In this document: positions 27,057 through 35,477 of the stretch, piece after piece
How the letters are laid out: each line of letters begins with the position of its first letter
How positions within the stretch are numbered: position 1 is the first letter of the stretch
NCBI RefSeq assembly: GCF_002077945.1
Contig: NZ_LVYD01000068.1
Coordinates: 23,869-87,868 of the forward strand
Reading direction: 5' to 3'
Source: Niastella vici
GTDB lineage: Bacteria; Bacteroidota; Bacteroidia; Chitinophagales; Chitinophagaceae
DNA: 64,000 nucleotides
The notes under the pieces: generated by a model
What the model saw: only the letters and a program-made list of their open reading frames with translations
Database searches by the model: none
What the model was told of the DNA's origin: nothing
Made by a program: the position numbers and the translations under genes

Positions 27057-28106
27057 TCATATAGGAATTCTGATGTGTAGCCGGCAGCCTTTTTCCGGCG
27101 CCGTAACGATATCGCATTGGCCATGCAGGTGTTTTGCCCGCTCTCTGATGTTGATCAGTCCAATCCCGTCTACCTGGTGGTTAGGGTCGAAACCGATGCC
27201 ATCGTCATCTATGATCAACTCTACATGTCGGTCATCGGTTTCGAGTGTCATAACCACTGTTCTGGCTCTGCTGTGCTCTATGATATTCCTGAACTGTTCC
27301 TGAAGAATACGGTAAATATTAATTTTCTTATGGTCGGATAGTTGTTCTTCATTAAAATGGTGGATCCCAAAAATGATATTGATCCGGTGGATTATTTTGG
27401 TGTCTTCAATGAAAGCTTTTACACTTTCAAGCAGGGTATCTTTGGGCAGTTTGTGCAGTACCATTCCGCGCGACAATTTCTTGATCTCTCCAATTGCTTC
27501 CTTGAGTAATTGAATGGTAATGTTTTTTGCCTGCCGGTTTTCATCCTTATACACTTCAACCATGTCGAGGTGCAGTTTGGCGGAACAGAGCAGCTGGTTC
27601 ACATTATCATGCAGTTCCTGTCCAATTACCAGCCGTTCATGCTCCAGCACTTTGAGTAACAGGTCGCTCAGTGCATTATTGGGGTTTTCCGGGGTAGGGG
27701 ATTGGGGTTGAATGGCCGTTGCATTCTCGGCCTGCAGGGCCCGGTCATTGCTGTGTCCGGCGCACAGGATACATCCCTTCGGATCTTTGCCGGATACCAG
27801 CTGAAAAAATGACCATTTATAAACAGACTGCCGCTCGGGGCCGGCATAGGTATACAGATTAATAGGGATTGTTTGCAGGGTACCGTCGTTGTTGGCCAAT
27901 AGGGTATTGAATACTTCCCGGTCGGTTTCGGATAAAAGGGATTGAAAATAATCCAGTTGGCGCGGCGTTCCGGGTCCGAAGGCATTGTTCATGGCGGTAT
28001 TCATTGAATGAATACGGCCTTCCAGGTCAATGATTGCATAATACACCGGTTCCTGCCCCCGCCAGCTGGCGTGGTCATGTTGTGACCATCCGTCACTCCT
28101 GTTCAT
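27057..28106 (-). CDS. Cytoplasmic sensor histidine kinase (HisKA_3/NarX type)
   Basis: 349 residues without membrane segments. N-terminal PAS-like part (about 20-130) opening VYYAIIDLEGRIHSMN; dimerisation/phosphoacceptor domain with ERLVIGQELHDNVNQLL (His 166); ATPase domain with N-box EQFRNIIEHSRA, G1 DDDGIGFD and G2 GIGLINIRERA. This is the kinase type that normally acts on NarL/LuxR response regulators. Its operon partner, seven bases upstream, is instead a single-domain receiver. The signal is unknown and presumably intracellular. Confidence 0.9.
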   Translation of the reverse strand: MNRSDGWSQHDHASWRGQEPVYYAIIDLEGRIHSMNTAMNNAFGPGTPRQLDYFQSLLSETDREVFNTLLANNDGTLQTIPINLYTYAGPERQSVYKWSFFQLVSGKDPKGCILCAGHSNDRALQAENATAIQPQSPTPENPNNALSDLLLKVLEHERLVIGQELHDNVNQLLCSAKLHLDMVEVYKDENRQAKNITIQLLKEAIGEIKKLSRGMVLHKLPKDTLLESVKAFIEDTKIIHRINIIFGIHHFNEEQLSDHKKINIYRILQEQFRNIIEHSRARTVVMTLETDDRHVELIIDDDGIGFDPNHQVDGIGLINIRERAKHLHGQCDIVTAPEKGCRLHIRIPI

Positions 28107-28113
28107 AGCTAGT

Positions 28114-28503
28114 TTACTTTTGTTTTACAAGGCTTTCCAGGGCCTTCTCTGTTATGCCTGTAATGGAGTCGAACCCCAAAGACTTCTCTACGTAGTAATC
28201 AGCTCCAAGGCGCATGCATGTTTCATAGTATTCACCAGGGTCGTTATTCGTCAGCATCACAATTGTTACCCGCTTGTTCATTTCCCTGATCTTGATCAGC
28301 ATATCAATGCCGCTCCGGTCGGGGAGGTTGATATCAAGGAAAATAAGGTGTGGCGTTTTTCTGGCGAACATCGTTAGGCCTTCTTCAAAGCAGCCTGCGA
28401 CTGCAATAGAGATCTCGTCGTAACGTTCTGATAGCAGTTGTTTGATACGATGAACGAATAAGGCAGAATCGTCAATTAAGAGGATACAGAGTGTGCTGTT
28501 CAT
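28114..28503 (-). CDS. Single-domain response regulator (REC only)
   Basis: 129 residues consisting of one receiver domain: acidic pair DD at 11-12, phosphoacceptor Asp 57 in IFLDINLPD, Thr in VMLTNND and Lys in YYVEKS. There is no output domain, so it probably relays phosphate to another protein or controls the kinase that follows it in the operon. A possible -7 box on the minus strand is at 28524-28531 (CATCTTTG). Confidence 0.92.
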   Translation of the reverse strand: MNSTLCILLIDDSALFVHRIKQLLSERYDEISIAVAGCFEEGLTMFARKTPHLIFLDINLPDRSGIDMLIKIREMNKRVTIVMLTNNDPGEYYETCMRLGADYYVEKSLGFDSITGITEKALESLVKQK

Positions 28504-28660
28504 TCATATCGTTGTTTGGACTGCAAAGATGCAACGATCCAGTTCCCCGCACAATAGGGTCAAATGTTGTTTTGGTGTCATGATGACATTTACTGTTTGT
28601 GGTCGTTTGTACTACAGGGGAGAGTAGTTAGAAATTTGTGGCAGGCAGTGTTGAATGTAG

Positions 28661-28774
28661 CTGTTACCGGTTTCCGGTTCCCGGTCACCAGGTAAAAAAT
28701 TCGGAGACCCAGATTGTAATCAAAAAGATCGAAATTCAAGGCCTGGTAACAGGTAACTGGTAACAGGCAACTGT
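28661..28774. repeat. Dispersed hairpin element, copy A
   Basis: About 114 bases whose ends are imperfect inverted repeats built from variations on GTTACCGG/CCTGGTAAC (about 33-bp arms with many G-T-tolerated changes), with a core containing CCAGATT and a smaller inverted repeat. It is homologous over its whole length to 39731-39842. It lies 3' of the LuxR-type regulator gene. Likely a REP/MITE-like non-coding repeat. Confidence 0.75.
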
Positions 28775-28799
28775 TCCTCCATGTCTCTTATTTTCATTT

Positions 28800-29429
28800 T
28801 CAAATCAACTTATTCTCTACCGCATACAATGTTAACTCCGCATTATTCTGCATGCCCATTTTTTCAAGTATCCTTGACCGGTAGGTGCTGATGGTGTTAA
28901 CGCTTAAGGAGAGGGAGGCGGCTATTTCGGATACTGTTTTTCCTGAGGCAATGCGTTTTAATACATCAAATTCCCGTTCACTTAATTTCTCGTGCGGTAG
29001 CTGGTTGGGATCATCGCCAAATGAAGCGGCCAGTTTTTCCGCGCCTTCTGCACTGATGTATTTCTTGCCCTGCAGCAATTGCCGCACGGCTTTTAACAGC
29101 TCATCGGGATGGCTTTCTTTATTCAAATATCCGCTGGCGCCGGCTTTTAATGCCCGCACCACATACTGGTCTTCGGGATGCACACTGAGTATAAGCACCG
29201 GTGTTGATGGCAATATTTTTTTCAGCTGCCGCAGGGTTTCCAGGATGTTGCGGCCAGGCATGGAAATATCTGAAATAATGAGGTCCCATTTTTTTACAAC
29301 GGCCTCTTTAATGAGTTCCGACGAATCGGTTACTTCGCTTACTTCTGCGCCGGGGTATTCTTCCCGTAATAAAGTGCTGAGGCCTTTCCGGATAAGGCTG
29401 TGATCATCGGCGATTAAAAATTTTGTCAC
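28800..29429 (-). CDS. NarL/FixJ-type response regulator
   Basis: 209 residues: receiver domain with Asp 54 in DLIISDISMPG and Lys in GYLNKES, then a LuxR-type HTH (about 145-205, LSEREFDVLKRIASGKTVSEIA). The start is GTG, overlapping the stop codon of the kinase gene by four bases (GTGA), so translation is coupled. It should bind DNA when phosphorylated by the kinase encoded upstream. Targets are unknown. Confidence 0.93.
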   Translation of the reverse strand: MTKFLIADDHSLIRKGLSTLLREEYPGAEVSEVTDSSELIKEAVVKKWDLIISDISMPGRNILETLRQLKKILPSTPVLILSVHPEDQYVVRALKAGASGYLNKESHPDELLKAVRQLLQGKKYISAEGAEKLAASFGDDPNQLPHEKLSEREFDVLKRIASGKTVSEIAASLSLSVNTISTYRSRILEKMGMQNNAELTLYAVENKLI

Positions 29430-31297
29430 AGTTGGGTGATTTCCTGGTTAGTGATTAGTATGGGTATTGACAAGTGTATATAGGTGCCCCTGCCCGGCTT
29501 GCTATCAATAGTAAACTCGCCGTCGATCATAAGCGTTCTTTCGCGCATGCCTTTTAAACCCAGGGTCTTTTTGCCCGCCATGTCTTCCATGCGGAACCCT
29601 GTTCCGTTGTCGCGAATTTCCAGCACAATTCTGTTTTCTTCCTGTGAAAGCACGGCGTCTACCTGCGTGGCATGGGCATGCCGCGCAATATTGGTGAGGG
29701 CTTCCTGGTAAATCCTGAACAGGGCATTGGATTGGTTGGTGGTAAAATGAGGTTCAGCAACCAGGCTTTCAAAAATGCACCGGATGCCAAAATTCTTTTC
29801 AAATTCCCGGCTCTGCCATTCCAGCGCACTTACCAGCCCCAGGTTGTCGAGAATGCTGGGCCGCAGCTGCGTGGCTATTTTACGTACCGATCGCATGGTT
29901 TCAAACAGCAATTGATCGGCCTGTTTCATTTTTTCTATCATCTCCTCTTCTTCAGGCTTCAGTTTTTTGCTCATCTGTAACAGATCGAGCTTCAGCAGGG
30001 TTAACTGCTGTCCCAGTTCATCATGAATTTCGCGGGAAATATGTTTGCGTTCTTCTTCCCTGATGTTTTCGAGGTAGGAGGTAAGCTCCCGTAGCTGGTG
30101 GTGCGATTCTTTCAGCTCCCGTTCCACTTTTACTTTGCCGGTGATGTCGTTGGCCACTATATATATATGCCTATGACCGAAAGAAACAAAAAACTCTATG
30201 GTCTTTTTCGATCCGTCTTTGCACGTAACATCATACTGGCTAACAAATGTTTTTGATTTAGTAAGGCTTTGCGCCTTTTCCCAATCACGGTTGGTGATCA
30301 CTTTGTTGCGATCGTCAGGATCGGGAAATGCTTTTTTGAGCCATTCCATTCGGTTGGGAATATCTTCCTTTGTATAACCAAACGTTTCTGTAAAGGCATT
30401 GTTCAGGAACTTTGTTTCTTCCCGGTCACTAAATACACAAATGGGGATGGGCAATTGTTCTGAAATGTTCCTGAATTTCTTTTCACTTTCCTGTAAAGCC
30501 CTGGTGGCGCAATTCCTTTCGGTTACATCGTTAAAGGTTACATACAACAAATTGCTATCTGTTGTAAAAGACATTTCCAGGTCCTTGCTGCTGCCGTCCC
30601 TGCAATAAATAGTGGCATCAATAGGCCTGGATTGTTGCTTTTCTCCATTCTGCACTTTACTTAATTCATCATACCATTCTTTTTTTATTTTTTCAAAATA
30701 GGTTTTGTTACGGTATGCGGCCCTTCTCCAGTGTTCTATATCAGGTATGTCTTCGATCGTATAGCCGAACCACTCGGTGAATTTGGGGTTGATGAACAAA
30801 AATCGTTGGGGTTCCTGAATTTCATAAGCGGCAACAGGCATGGCAAGCTTTTCAAAGATACGCCTGAACTTATCCTTTGCCTCCCGTACCATTTGCTCTG
30901 CTTTTGCCTTTTCAATCATCTCAACGGCGATAGCCGGTTCACTGGCGTTTATGGCTATTGGTTGTTGCCGGTTTTGTATTACCAGTACAAGTGGTTGTTT
31001 TCGCATATGCCAGATGGAACAGGCATAGGTGGCAGCCGGTAATTTTTTCGAACACAGATGAAGCTCAATAAAAGTTTCGGGCTGAATATGCTTTTTTGAA
31101 ATGGCCGTTTTAAAAGCCGTTTTAGCCGCCGGGGTTAGAAAGGACTGTATCTTTTTGCCGATGCACCGTTTGGCGGCCACTCCGTGCAGCCTGGCTTTTG
31201 CCGGCCAGATGGCATTTATAATACCTGTTTTTTTTTCAATAGATACTAAAATGACATCGCCTGAACGGTTATATGTAGCAATCATACTTTTTCCCAT
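29426..31297 (-). CDS. PAS-domain sensor histidine kinase (HisKA_3)
   Basis: 623 residues with no membrane segment. A divergent PAS-like N-terminus (about 10-115), then two clear PAS domains with PAC motifs (about 140-265 opening KFRRIFEKLAMPVAAYE, and about 270-390 opening KFRNISEQLPIPICVF), a phosphoacceptor helix ERKHISREIHDELGQQLTLL, and an ATPase domain with N-box YQEALTNIARHAHA, RDNGTGF and GLKGMRERT. It partners the NarL-type regulator that it overlaps. PAS domains suggest an internal redox, light or ligand cue; cofactor ligands cannot be assigned. Confidence 0.93.
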   Translation of the reverse strand: MGKSMIATYNRSGDVILVSIEKKTGIINAIWPAKARLHGVAAKRCIGKKIQSFLTPAAKTAFKTAISKKHIQPETFIELHLCSKKLPAATYACSIWHMRKQPLVLVIQNRQQPIAINASEPAIAVEMIEKAKAEQMVREAKDKFRRIFEKLAMPVAAYEIQEPQRFLFINPKFTEWFGYTIEDIPDIEHWRRAAYRNKTYFEKIKKEWYDELSKVQNGEKQQSRPIDATIYCRDGSSKDLEMSFTTDSNLLYVTFNDVTERNCATRALQESEKKFRNISEQLPIPICVFSDREETKFLNNAFTETFGYTKEDIPNRMEWLKKAFPDPDDRNKVITNRDWEKAQSLTKSKTFVSQYDVTCKDGSKKTIEFFVSFGHRHIYIVANDITGKVKVERELKESHHQLRELTSYLENIREEERKHISREIHDELGQQLTLLKLDLLQMSKKLKPEEEEMIEKMKQADQLLFETMRSVRKIATQLRPSILDNLGLVSALEWQSREFEKNFGIRCIFESLVAEPHFTTNQSNALFRIYQEALTNIARHAHATQVDAVLSQEENRIVLEIRDNGTGFRMEDMAGKKTLGLKGMRERTLMIDGEFTIDSKPGRGTYIHLSIPILITNQEITQL

Positions 31298-31467
31298 TAA
31301 CCGGAAATTGATTTAAGTATGTATAATGGGTTTGGTTTATAAGTTAAGCTATTTCTATGTTAATTATAATGGCAGGCCGGTTATTTTTTATTGAATCCCC
31401 TTTTACCCCCATAAAAGAAAAAGATCATATGGTGTGATAACATTATATTAGTCGTTATTATTGCATC

Positions 31468-31833
31468 ATGAAAAAACAAATGAGGGACCTTTTCAGCAAG
31501 GGCGCGTTCAGGGTGAACGGCAGTTTGTGGATCGAAGGGGATGGCACCCGCTTTTTTGGTCCCGGCCCGGTTGAATTATTACTACTCATTGAAGAAACCG
31601 GATCTATAAACCAGGCAGCCAAAAAAATGGGCATGTCGTATAAAAAGGCCTGGGAAATCGTAAGCCGCCTCAATGAGATCGTTGGCAGCCCCATGGTGAT
31701 AACGGCCACCGGTGGCGAAAAGGGCGGCGGGTCAACTATTTCGGAAGAAGCCCGCCAGCTCATCGAATATTACCAGTCTTTACGTGAGCGCTTCCGTAAG
31801 TTTATGGAACAGGAGTCACAGAAACTACAGTAG
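31468..31833 (+). CDS. ModE-type winged-helix regulator (DNA-binding domain only)
   Basis: 121 residues with the ModE N-terminal wHTH pattern: GPGPVELLLLIEETGSINQAAKKMGMSYKKAWEIV and GGEKGGGSTISEEARQLIEYY. The molybdate-binding (MOP) domains of full ModE are absent, which is common among short homologues. It may regulate genes linked to molybdenum cofactor or molybdate; a molybdopterin-domain protein lies 0.7 kb downstream on the same strand. How it would sense metal without a MOP domain is unclear. Confidence 0.85.
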   Translation: MKKQMRDLFSKGAFRVNGSLWIEGDGTRFFGPGPVELLLLIEETGSINQAAKKMGMSYKKAWEIVSRLNEIVGSPMVITATGGEKGGGSTISEEARQLIEYYQSLRERFRKFMEQESQKLQ

Positions 31834-31886
31834 AATCTCAAAAGCTACATTAAGTGTTCAGTGGTTATTTGAGGAAGTAGGTTAAT

Positions 31887-32015
31887 GAAGTAAGAAGTAT
31901 GAAGTATGAAGATCCTGATTTTCGATCCTCGTACTTCAATTTTGAACTTTAAACATCCGGCTTTGCGCCTCGAATTTCAACAGCTTCTTACCTCTTACTT
32001 CCTACGTCTTACTTC
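31887..32015. repeat. Long imperfect hairpin element C
   Basis: The arms 31887-31911 and 31984-32015 are imperfect inverted copies of a GAAGTAAGAAGT-like word repeated several times, separated by a 72-base core. It occupies most of the 403-base gap after the ModE-type gene. Same architecture as the elements at 28661, 39731 and 40443, but different sequence. Confidence 0.6.
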
Positions 32016-32236
32016 TGCTCTAAACTTTCCTACAAAAAATCAATATAACAAACTACCACAATATAAACCTTCCGTTATATCTTAGAGGGAATAACGATTA
32101 AAATCTAACTGTTTAAGTTCAAAAAGGTAATGATTGTATTAATTACTTATTACAGGGCAGTGATACCGTTGTAGAAGGCTATGCAGAACGGGCAGGAACA
32201 ATTTTGTAAATTTAATTTACCGCTTATAAGTGTGAT

Positions 32237-32547
32237 ATGCGTAATTCATTGCTGATAATAATTGGGATAGTGGGTGTTTTGGTCTGCCTGTCGGCCACGG
32301 TCATGAACCCGCGTGGGGCCACCAATACGCCAACGCCCCTGGCATTACAGTTATTCTGCAGAAAAATGCTCAGGGTGCGGCTGGCCTGCATATGATCGCT
32401 GTAATGATTAATTCAAACACGCTACATGGCAGCCAGCTGAATTTAACGCAACAGGAGAAAAAAGACCTGATCGCGTTCCTGAATATGCTCACTGATTCCA
32501 CCTTTATTACCGATAAACGTTATTCGAACCCATTTGTAAATAAATAA
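32237..32547 (+). pseudogene. Remnant of a di-haem cytochrome c peroxidase-like gene
   Basis: The start at 32237 encodes an N-terminal membrane/signal sequence (MRNSLLIIIGIVGVLVCLSA). That frame stops early, while the neighbouring frame carries the end of a cytochrome c peroxidase-type protein: LNLTQQEKKDLIAFLNMLTD followed by STFITDKRYSNPF and a stop at 32545. The haem-binding CxxCH regions and most of the body are missing. A large internal deletion joined the two ends out of frame. It ends two bases before the next gene. Confidence 0.65.
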
Positions 32548-32549
32548 GT

Positions 32550-33041
32550 ATGTACATAAAGCAACTGTTCGCCCTGGTATTTTCATTGACTGTTCTATGT
32601 GCCCTGGCCAATGCCCAGGCTTTTTTTCAGGTTACGGGCGAAGTAGGTACGCCGTTGAAGTTGAATGAAGCTGAGATCGCGAAGATGAACAGGACCTCCG
32701 TTACGTTGACCGACAAGGATGGTAAAGACCATAGTTATACAGGAGTACCCGTGCTCGACCTGTTAAACCGCGCCGGCGTTACCACCGGAAAACAATTGCA
32801 TGGGGAGAACCTCACCAAGTACGTATTGGTGAAATGCGCCGATGGCTATGCCGTACTTTTCTCGCTGGCCGAAATGGATACCGCTCTTTCAAAGAAAACG
32901 ATCATACTGGCTACGGAGGCCGATAACAAACCCATTCCCGAAGGCAAGGGACCGTTCAGGTTAGTGGTGCCCGGCGAGGGCCGTCCCGCCCGCAGTTGCT
33001 TTCAGGTGGTGGAGTTTATCGTGAAGTTTGCGAAGGATTGA
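32550..33041 (+). CDS. Secreted molybdopterin-dependent oxidoreductase-like domain protein
   Basis: 163 residues with a signal peptide ending at ANAQ. It matches the short form of the sulfite-oxidase-type molybdopterin-binding domain: FQVTGEVGTPLKLNEAEIA, SYTGVPVLDLLNRAGV, VLVKCADGYAVLFSLAE and GPFRLVVPGEGRPARSCFQV. Single-domain proteins like this often lack full catalytic ability and may bind cofactor or serve as subunits. The ModE-type regulator upstream supports a molybdenum link. Exported to the periplasm. Confidence 0.82.
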   Translation: MYIKQLFALVFSLTVLCALANAQAFFQVTGEVGTPLKLNEAEIAKMNRTSVTLTDKDGKDHSYTGVPVLDLLNRAGVTTGKQLHGENLTKYVLVKCADGYAVLFSLAEMDTALSKKTIILATEADNKPIPEGKGPFRLVVPGEGRPARSCFQVVEFIVKFAKD

Positions 33042-33043
33042 GG

Positions 33044-34030
33044 TTATTTAACGATCATCAATGATTTAATGATCTCGTCCTTATAATTAATGAACTGAAC
33101 GAGGATATTATCGCGGCTAACCGAGAAGGTGCAAAAGCCCTGTTGTGCCGCAATGAAATGGCTGCCGGTGGGCTTTACAAAGGCCGGTCTGGCCTCGGAA
33201 CCCGCGCCTGAAATTACATAATGGGTGCGGCCTTCGGGTTTGTAATACTCGAGGTGGTGTTCGTGCCCGGCAATGTATACATCCACGTTATACTTTTTGA
33301 AAAGCGGTTCCAACAGGTCATGCATATTCTTTGTGTCGGGACTATTATACCGCCAGCCACCGGTGTAAACGGGATGATGCCCCACCACCATTTTCCATTT
33401 TACGGTATTGTCGTTTAACATGCTTTCGAGCCAGGCGATCTGCGCTTCGGCGCCGCCGGTCGGATATTTGGCAGAATCGAGGTTGCCGCCGCGCATTTTC
33501 TTTTCGAGCGGATCGGTATCGAGGAAAGCGATGAGCACGCCCAGCGAAGTATCGCCATTGATATAAAACTTTTTCGAATAGTAACGCGCGGGCATGGTCC
33601 AGCGGGAGCTGATCTTTGAATACTCTACCTGGGCCTGCGGGTTGCTGATATAATCGTGATTGCCGAGCACGGGATACCATTTAACATGGAGCGACTGTGC
33701 GCGGTAGATGGTTTCAAAAGAGCTGATCCAGTGATAATCCTGGGTGCTGTTAACGCCATAGGGATAAAAGTTATCGCCGGTGGCGATCACAAATTGAGCG
33801 TCGAGGTCATGTGCCGCTTTACCCATACCTGCTGCCACTTCTTTCTGGTAATTTTCTCCGTTGCGGCCCCAGTCGCCAAACACCACAAAATGCAGGGCAT
33901 TGGGCAATTTCTTAAGATTGGGAATGGAACCGCCGCGATAACCCAGATCGCTGACCACCGGGGCCTGGGCGTTGGTTACAACAGTTACCATTAAAAGAGA
34001 TACAAACAGCAGGAGTGTTTTGCGGATCAT
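33044..34030 (-). CDS. Secreted purple-acid-phosphatase-like metallophosphoesterase
   Basis: 328 residues with a signal peptide ending near TNAQ. All metal-binding blocks of the calcineurin-like family are present: FGDWGRNG, ATGDNFYPYG, PVLGNHDY, VVGHHPVYTGG and AGHEHHLEYY, in the arrangement of mammalian tartrate-resistant acid phosphatase. It probably removes phosphate from extracellular esters in the periplasm. Its stop codon lies two bases from that of the convergent molybdopterin-domain gene. Confidence 0.92.
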   Translation of the reverse strand: MIRKTLLLFVSLLMVTVVTNAQAPVVSDLGYRGGSIPNLKKLPNALHFVVFGDWGRNGENYQKEVAAGMGKAAHDLDAQFVIATGDNFYPYGVNSTQDYHWISSFETIYRAQSLHVKWYPVLGNHDYISNPQAQVEYSKISSRWTMPARYYSKKFYINGDTSLGVLIAFLDTDPLEKKMRGGNLDSAKYPTGGAEAQIAWLESMLNDNTVKWKMVVGHHPVYTGGWRYNSPDTKNMHDLLEPLFKKYNVDVYIAGHEHHLEYYKPEGRTHYVISGAGSEARPAFVKPTGSHFIAAQQGFCTFSVSRDNILVQFINYKDEIIKSLMIVK

Positions 34031-34089
34031 ACCAGTTGAATATAGAGGTGATTAACAGAAAAATTCCGGTGCAAGATACAGGTTGCCTG

Positions 34090-34782
34090 TTACGAAACCA
34101 TTAACTGCCAGAAAGGGATCAATCTTCTTTGTTTGAAACCCAGGTATTCATACAGCCTGATGGCCCGTTCGTTTGTTTGCAATACATGCAGAAAGGGAAT
34201 AATGCCTGCTTCAAGGTTCGTATTGCAAAGATGGGCGATCAGGTATTGGGCATATTTACGACCGGTATAAGCGGGGTCGGTACAAATGGCGCTTATTTCA
34301 GTTAACCCCTCCAGCCGCATGCGTTCACCGGCGCAGGCAACCAGTTCATCCTGTTGCCAAATGCCAAAATAGTTGCCCAACTGCCAGGTTTCTTTTTCAT
34401 AATAGCCCGGTTGTACTTTGTTGATGAGATTAAATAGGGGGGAGCTGTGCGATGCCTCTAGTTTTGTAATGGAAATGGCCGCTGGCGGTAGTTCAATTTT
34501 GTTTTGAAGGACCATTTGCACGCATGGCAATTCTTTGATAAGGCTAATGCCGGTGGGTAGGGGTGGTAATTCGCCAATAAGATAAAAGACCTCGCCCGGT
34601 TGAAGCCATTGCTGTAATGATGAAATACTTTCAGTATGACCCGGTTCGCAGGCTGCAAATGGCAAGATGCCACGTTGGTATCGTTTTACGTGTGGGGTGC
34701 CGGTTGCAAATTGTTGTTGAACACCGGTAAGCGCCCACCAGGCAGGATTATCCAGCTTTGAGAATGGATCACTGTTATGCAT
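34090..34782 (-). CDS. GNAT family N-acetyltransferase
   Basis: 230 residues. The C-terminal half is a GNAT domain: LVACAGERMRLEGLTEISAICTDPAYTGRKYAQYLIAHL gives strand 4 and the acetyl-CoA pyrophosphate loop (here TGRKYAQ), followed by FLHVLQTNERAIRLYEYLGF, the last conserved motif. The N-terminal half (about 1-105) resembles the partner domain of GNAT proteins of the FR47/YitI type. The substrate is unknown. Confidence 0.87.
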   Translation of the reverse strand: MHNSDPFSKLDNPAWWALTGVQQQFATGTPHVKRYQRGILPFAACEPGHTESISSLQQWLQPGEVFYLIGELPPLPTGISLIKELPCVQMVLQNKIELPPAAISITKLEASHSSPLFNLINKVQPGYYEKETWQLGNYFGIWQQDELVACAGERMRLEGLTEISAICTDPAYTGRKYAQYLIAHLCNTNLEAGIIPFLHVLQTNERAIRLYEYLGFKQRRLIPFWQLMVS

Positions 34783-34792
34783 ATGGCAATAT

Positions 34793-34826
34793 AAGAAAAC
34801 AGCTTCAGGCTACAAGCCGGAAGCTG
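34793..34826 (-). terminator. Terminator of the PhnA-like gene
   Basis: On the minus strand a 12-bp stem with one mismatch (34815-34826 with 34800-34811, loop of three) is followed by TTTTCTT. It separates the PhnA-like gene from the GNAT gene. Confidence 0.7.
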
Positions 34827-34860
34827 CAAGTGTATATAATAACTAAATTATATTAATCCA

Positions 34861-35442
34861 TTATGCCTGCTTTCTTACATACTTCGTAAGAATAACGATC
34901 ACCTGGCCTTCAATTTTACCTTCGATCTGTTCGGTATTGTCTTCTACCAGTCTGATGTTTTTTACCACCGTACCCATTTTGGCGTTGAGGCTGGTTCCTT
35001 TTACATCCAGTGATTTGGTGAGAATGACAGTGTCGCCGTTTTGCAGCAGATTGCCATTGCTGTCTTTATGCAGCTCAACCGCATCGTCGTTATCATGATC
35101 GCCGGTTGCTTTGGCCCAGGCCAGGGTTTCCTCATCGAGGTACATCATATCGAGACTATCCATGGCCCAGCTTTCCTTCTTTAAGCGGTTCAGCATACGC
35201 CACGATACCACCTGTATACCCGGTACTTCGCTCCACATGGTTTCTGATAGAAAGGTCCAGTGGCCAGGATTCAGTTCGGCTTTTCTTTCAATTTGCGCCC
35301 GGCAGTTATCGCAGATGAGGATATTGTCATCGGCATTATTGCGAGGCGCGGGGGCTACTTCATAGATCTTTAATGTGCCGGCAGATTTGCACAGTTCACA
35401 TTGGTTGTTGCTGCGTTGTTGTATTTGTTCTTCGAGTTTCAT
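34861..35442 (-). CDS. PhnA-domain protein with N-terminal zinc ribbon
   Basis: 193 residues. N-terminal zinc-binding cysteines in NQCELCKSAG and ILICDNCRAQ (about 14-50), a linker, then the PhnA beta domain: DSNGNLLQNGDTVILTKSLD, KGTSLNAKMGTVVKNIRLV and a final IEGQVIVILTKYVRK. Despite its name the family is not required for phosphonate breakdown; its exact role is unknown. The cytoplasmic protein ends with its own terminator. Confidence 0.88.
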   Translation of the reverse strand: MKLEEQIQQRSNNQCELCKSAGTLKIYEVAPAPRNNADDNILICDNCRAQIERKAELNPGHWTFLSETMWSEVPGIQVVSWRMLNRLKKESWAMDSLDMMYLDEETLAWAKATGDHDNDDAVELHKDSNGNLLQNGDTVILTKSLDVKGTSLNAKMGTVVKNIRLVEDNTEQIEGKIEGQVIVILTKYVRKQA

Positions 35443-35477
35443 AAGTGGCGTTTAAAAACGGCGGCAAAGGTAAACTT

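Noticed and set aside
33345..33680. 111-codon frame over the metallophosphoesterase
   Set aside because: Same-strand alternative frame inside a gene with full catalytic motifs.
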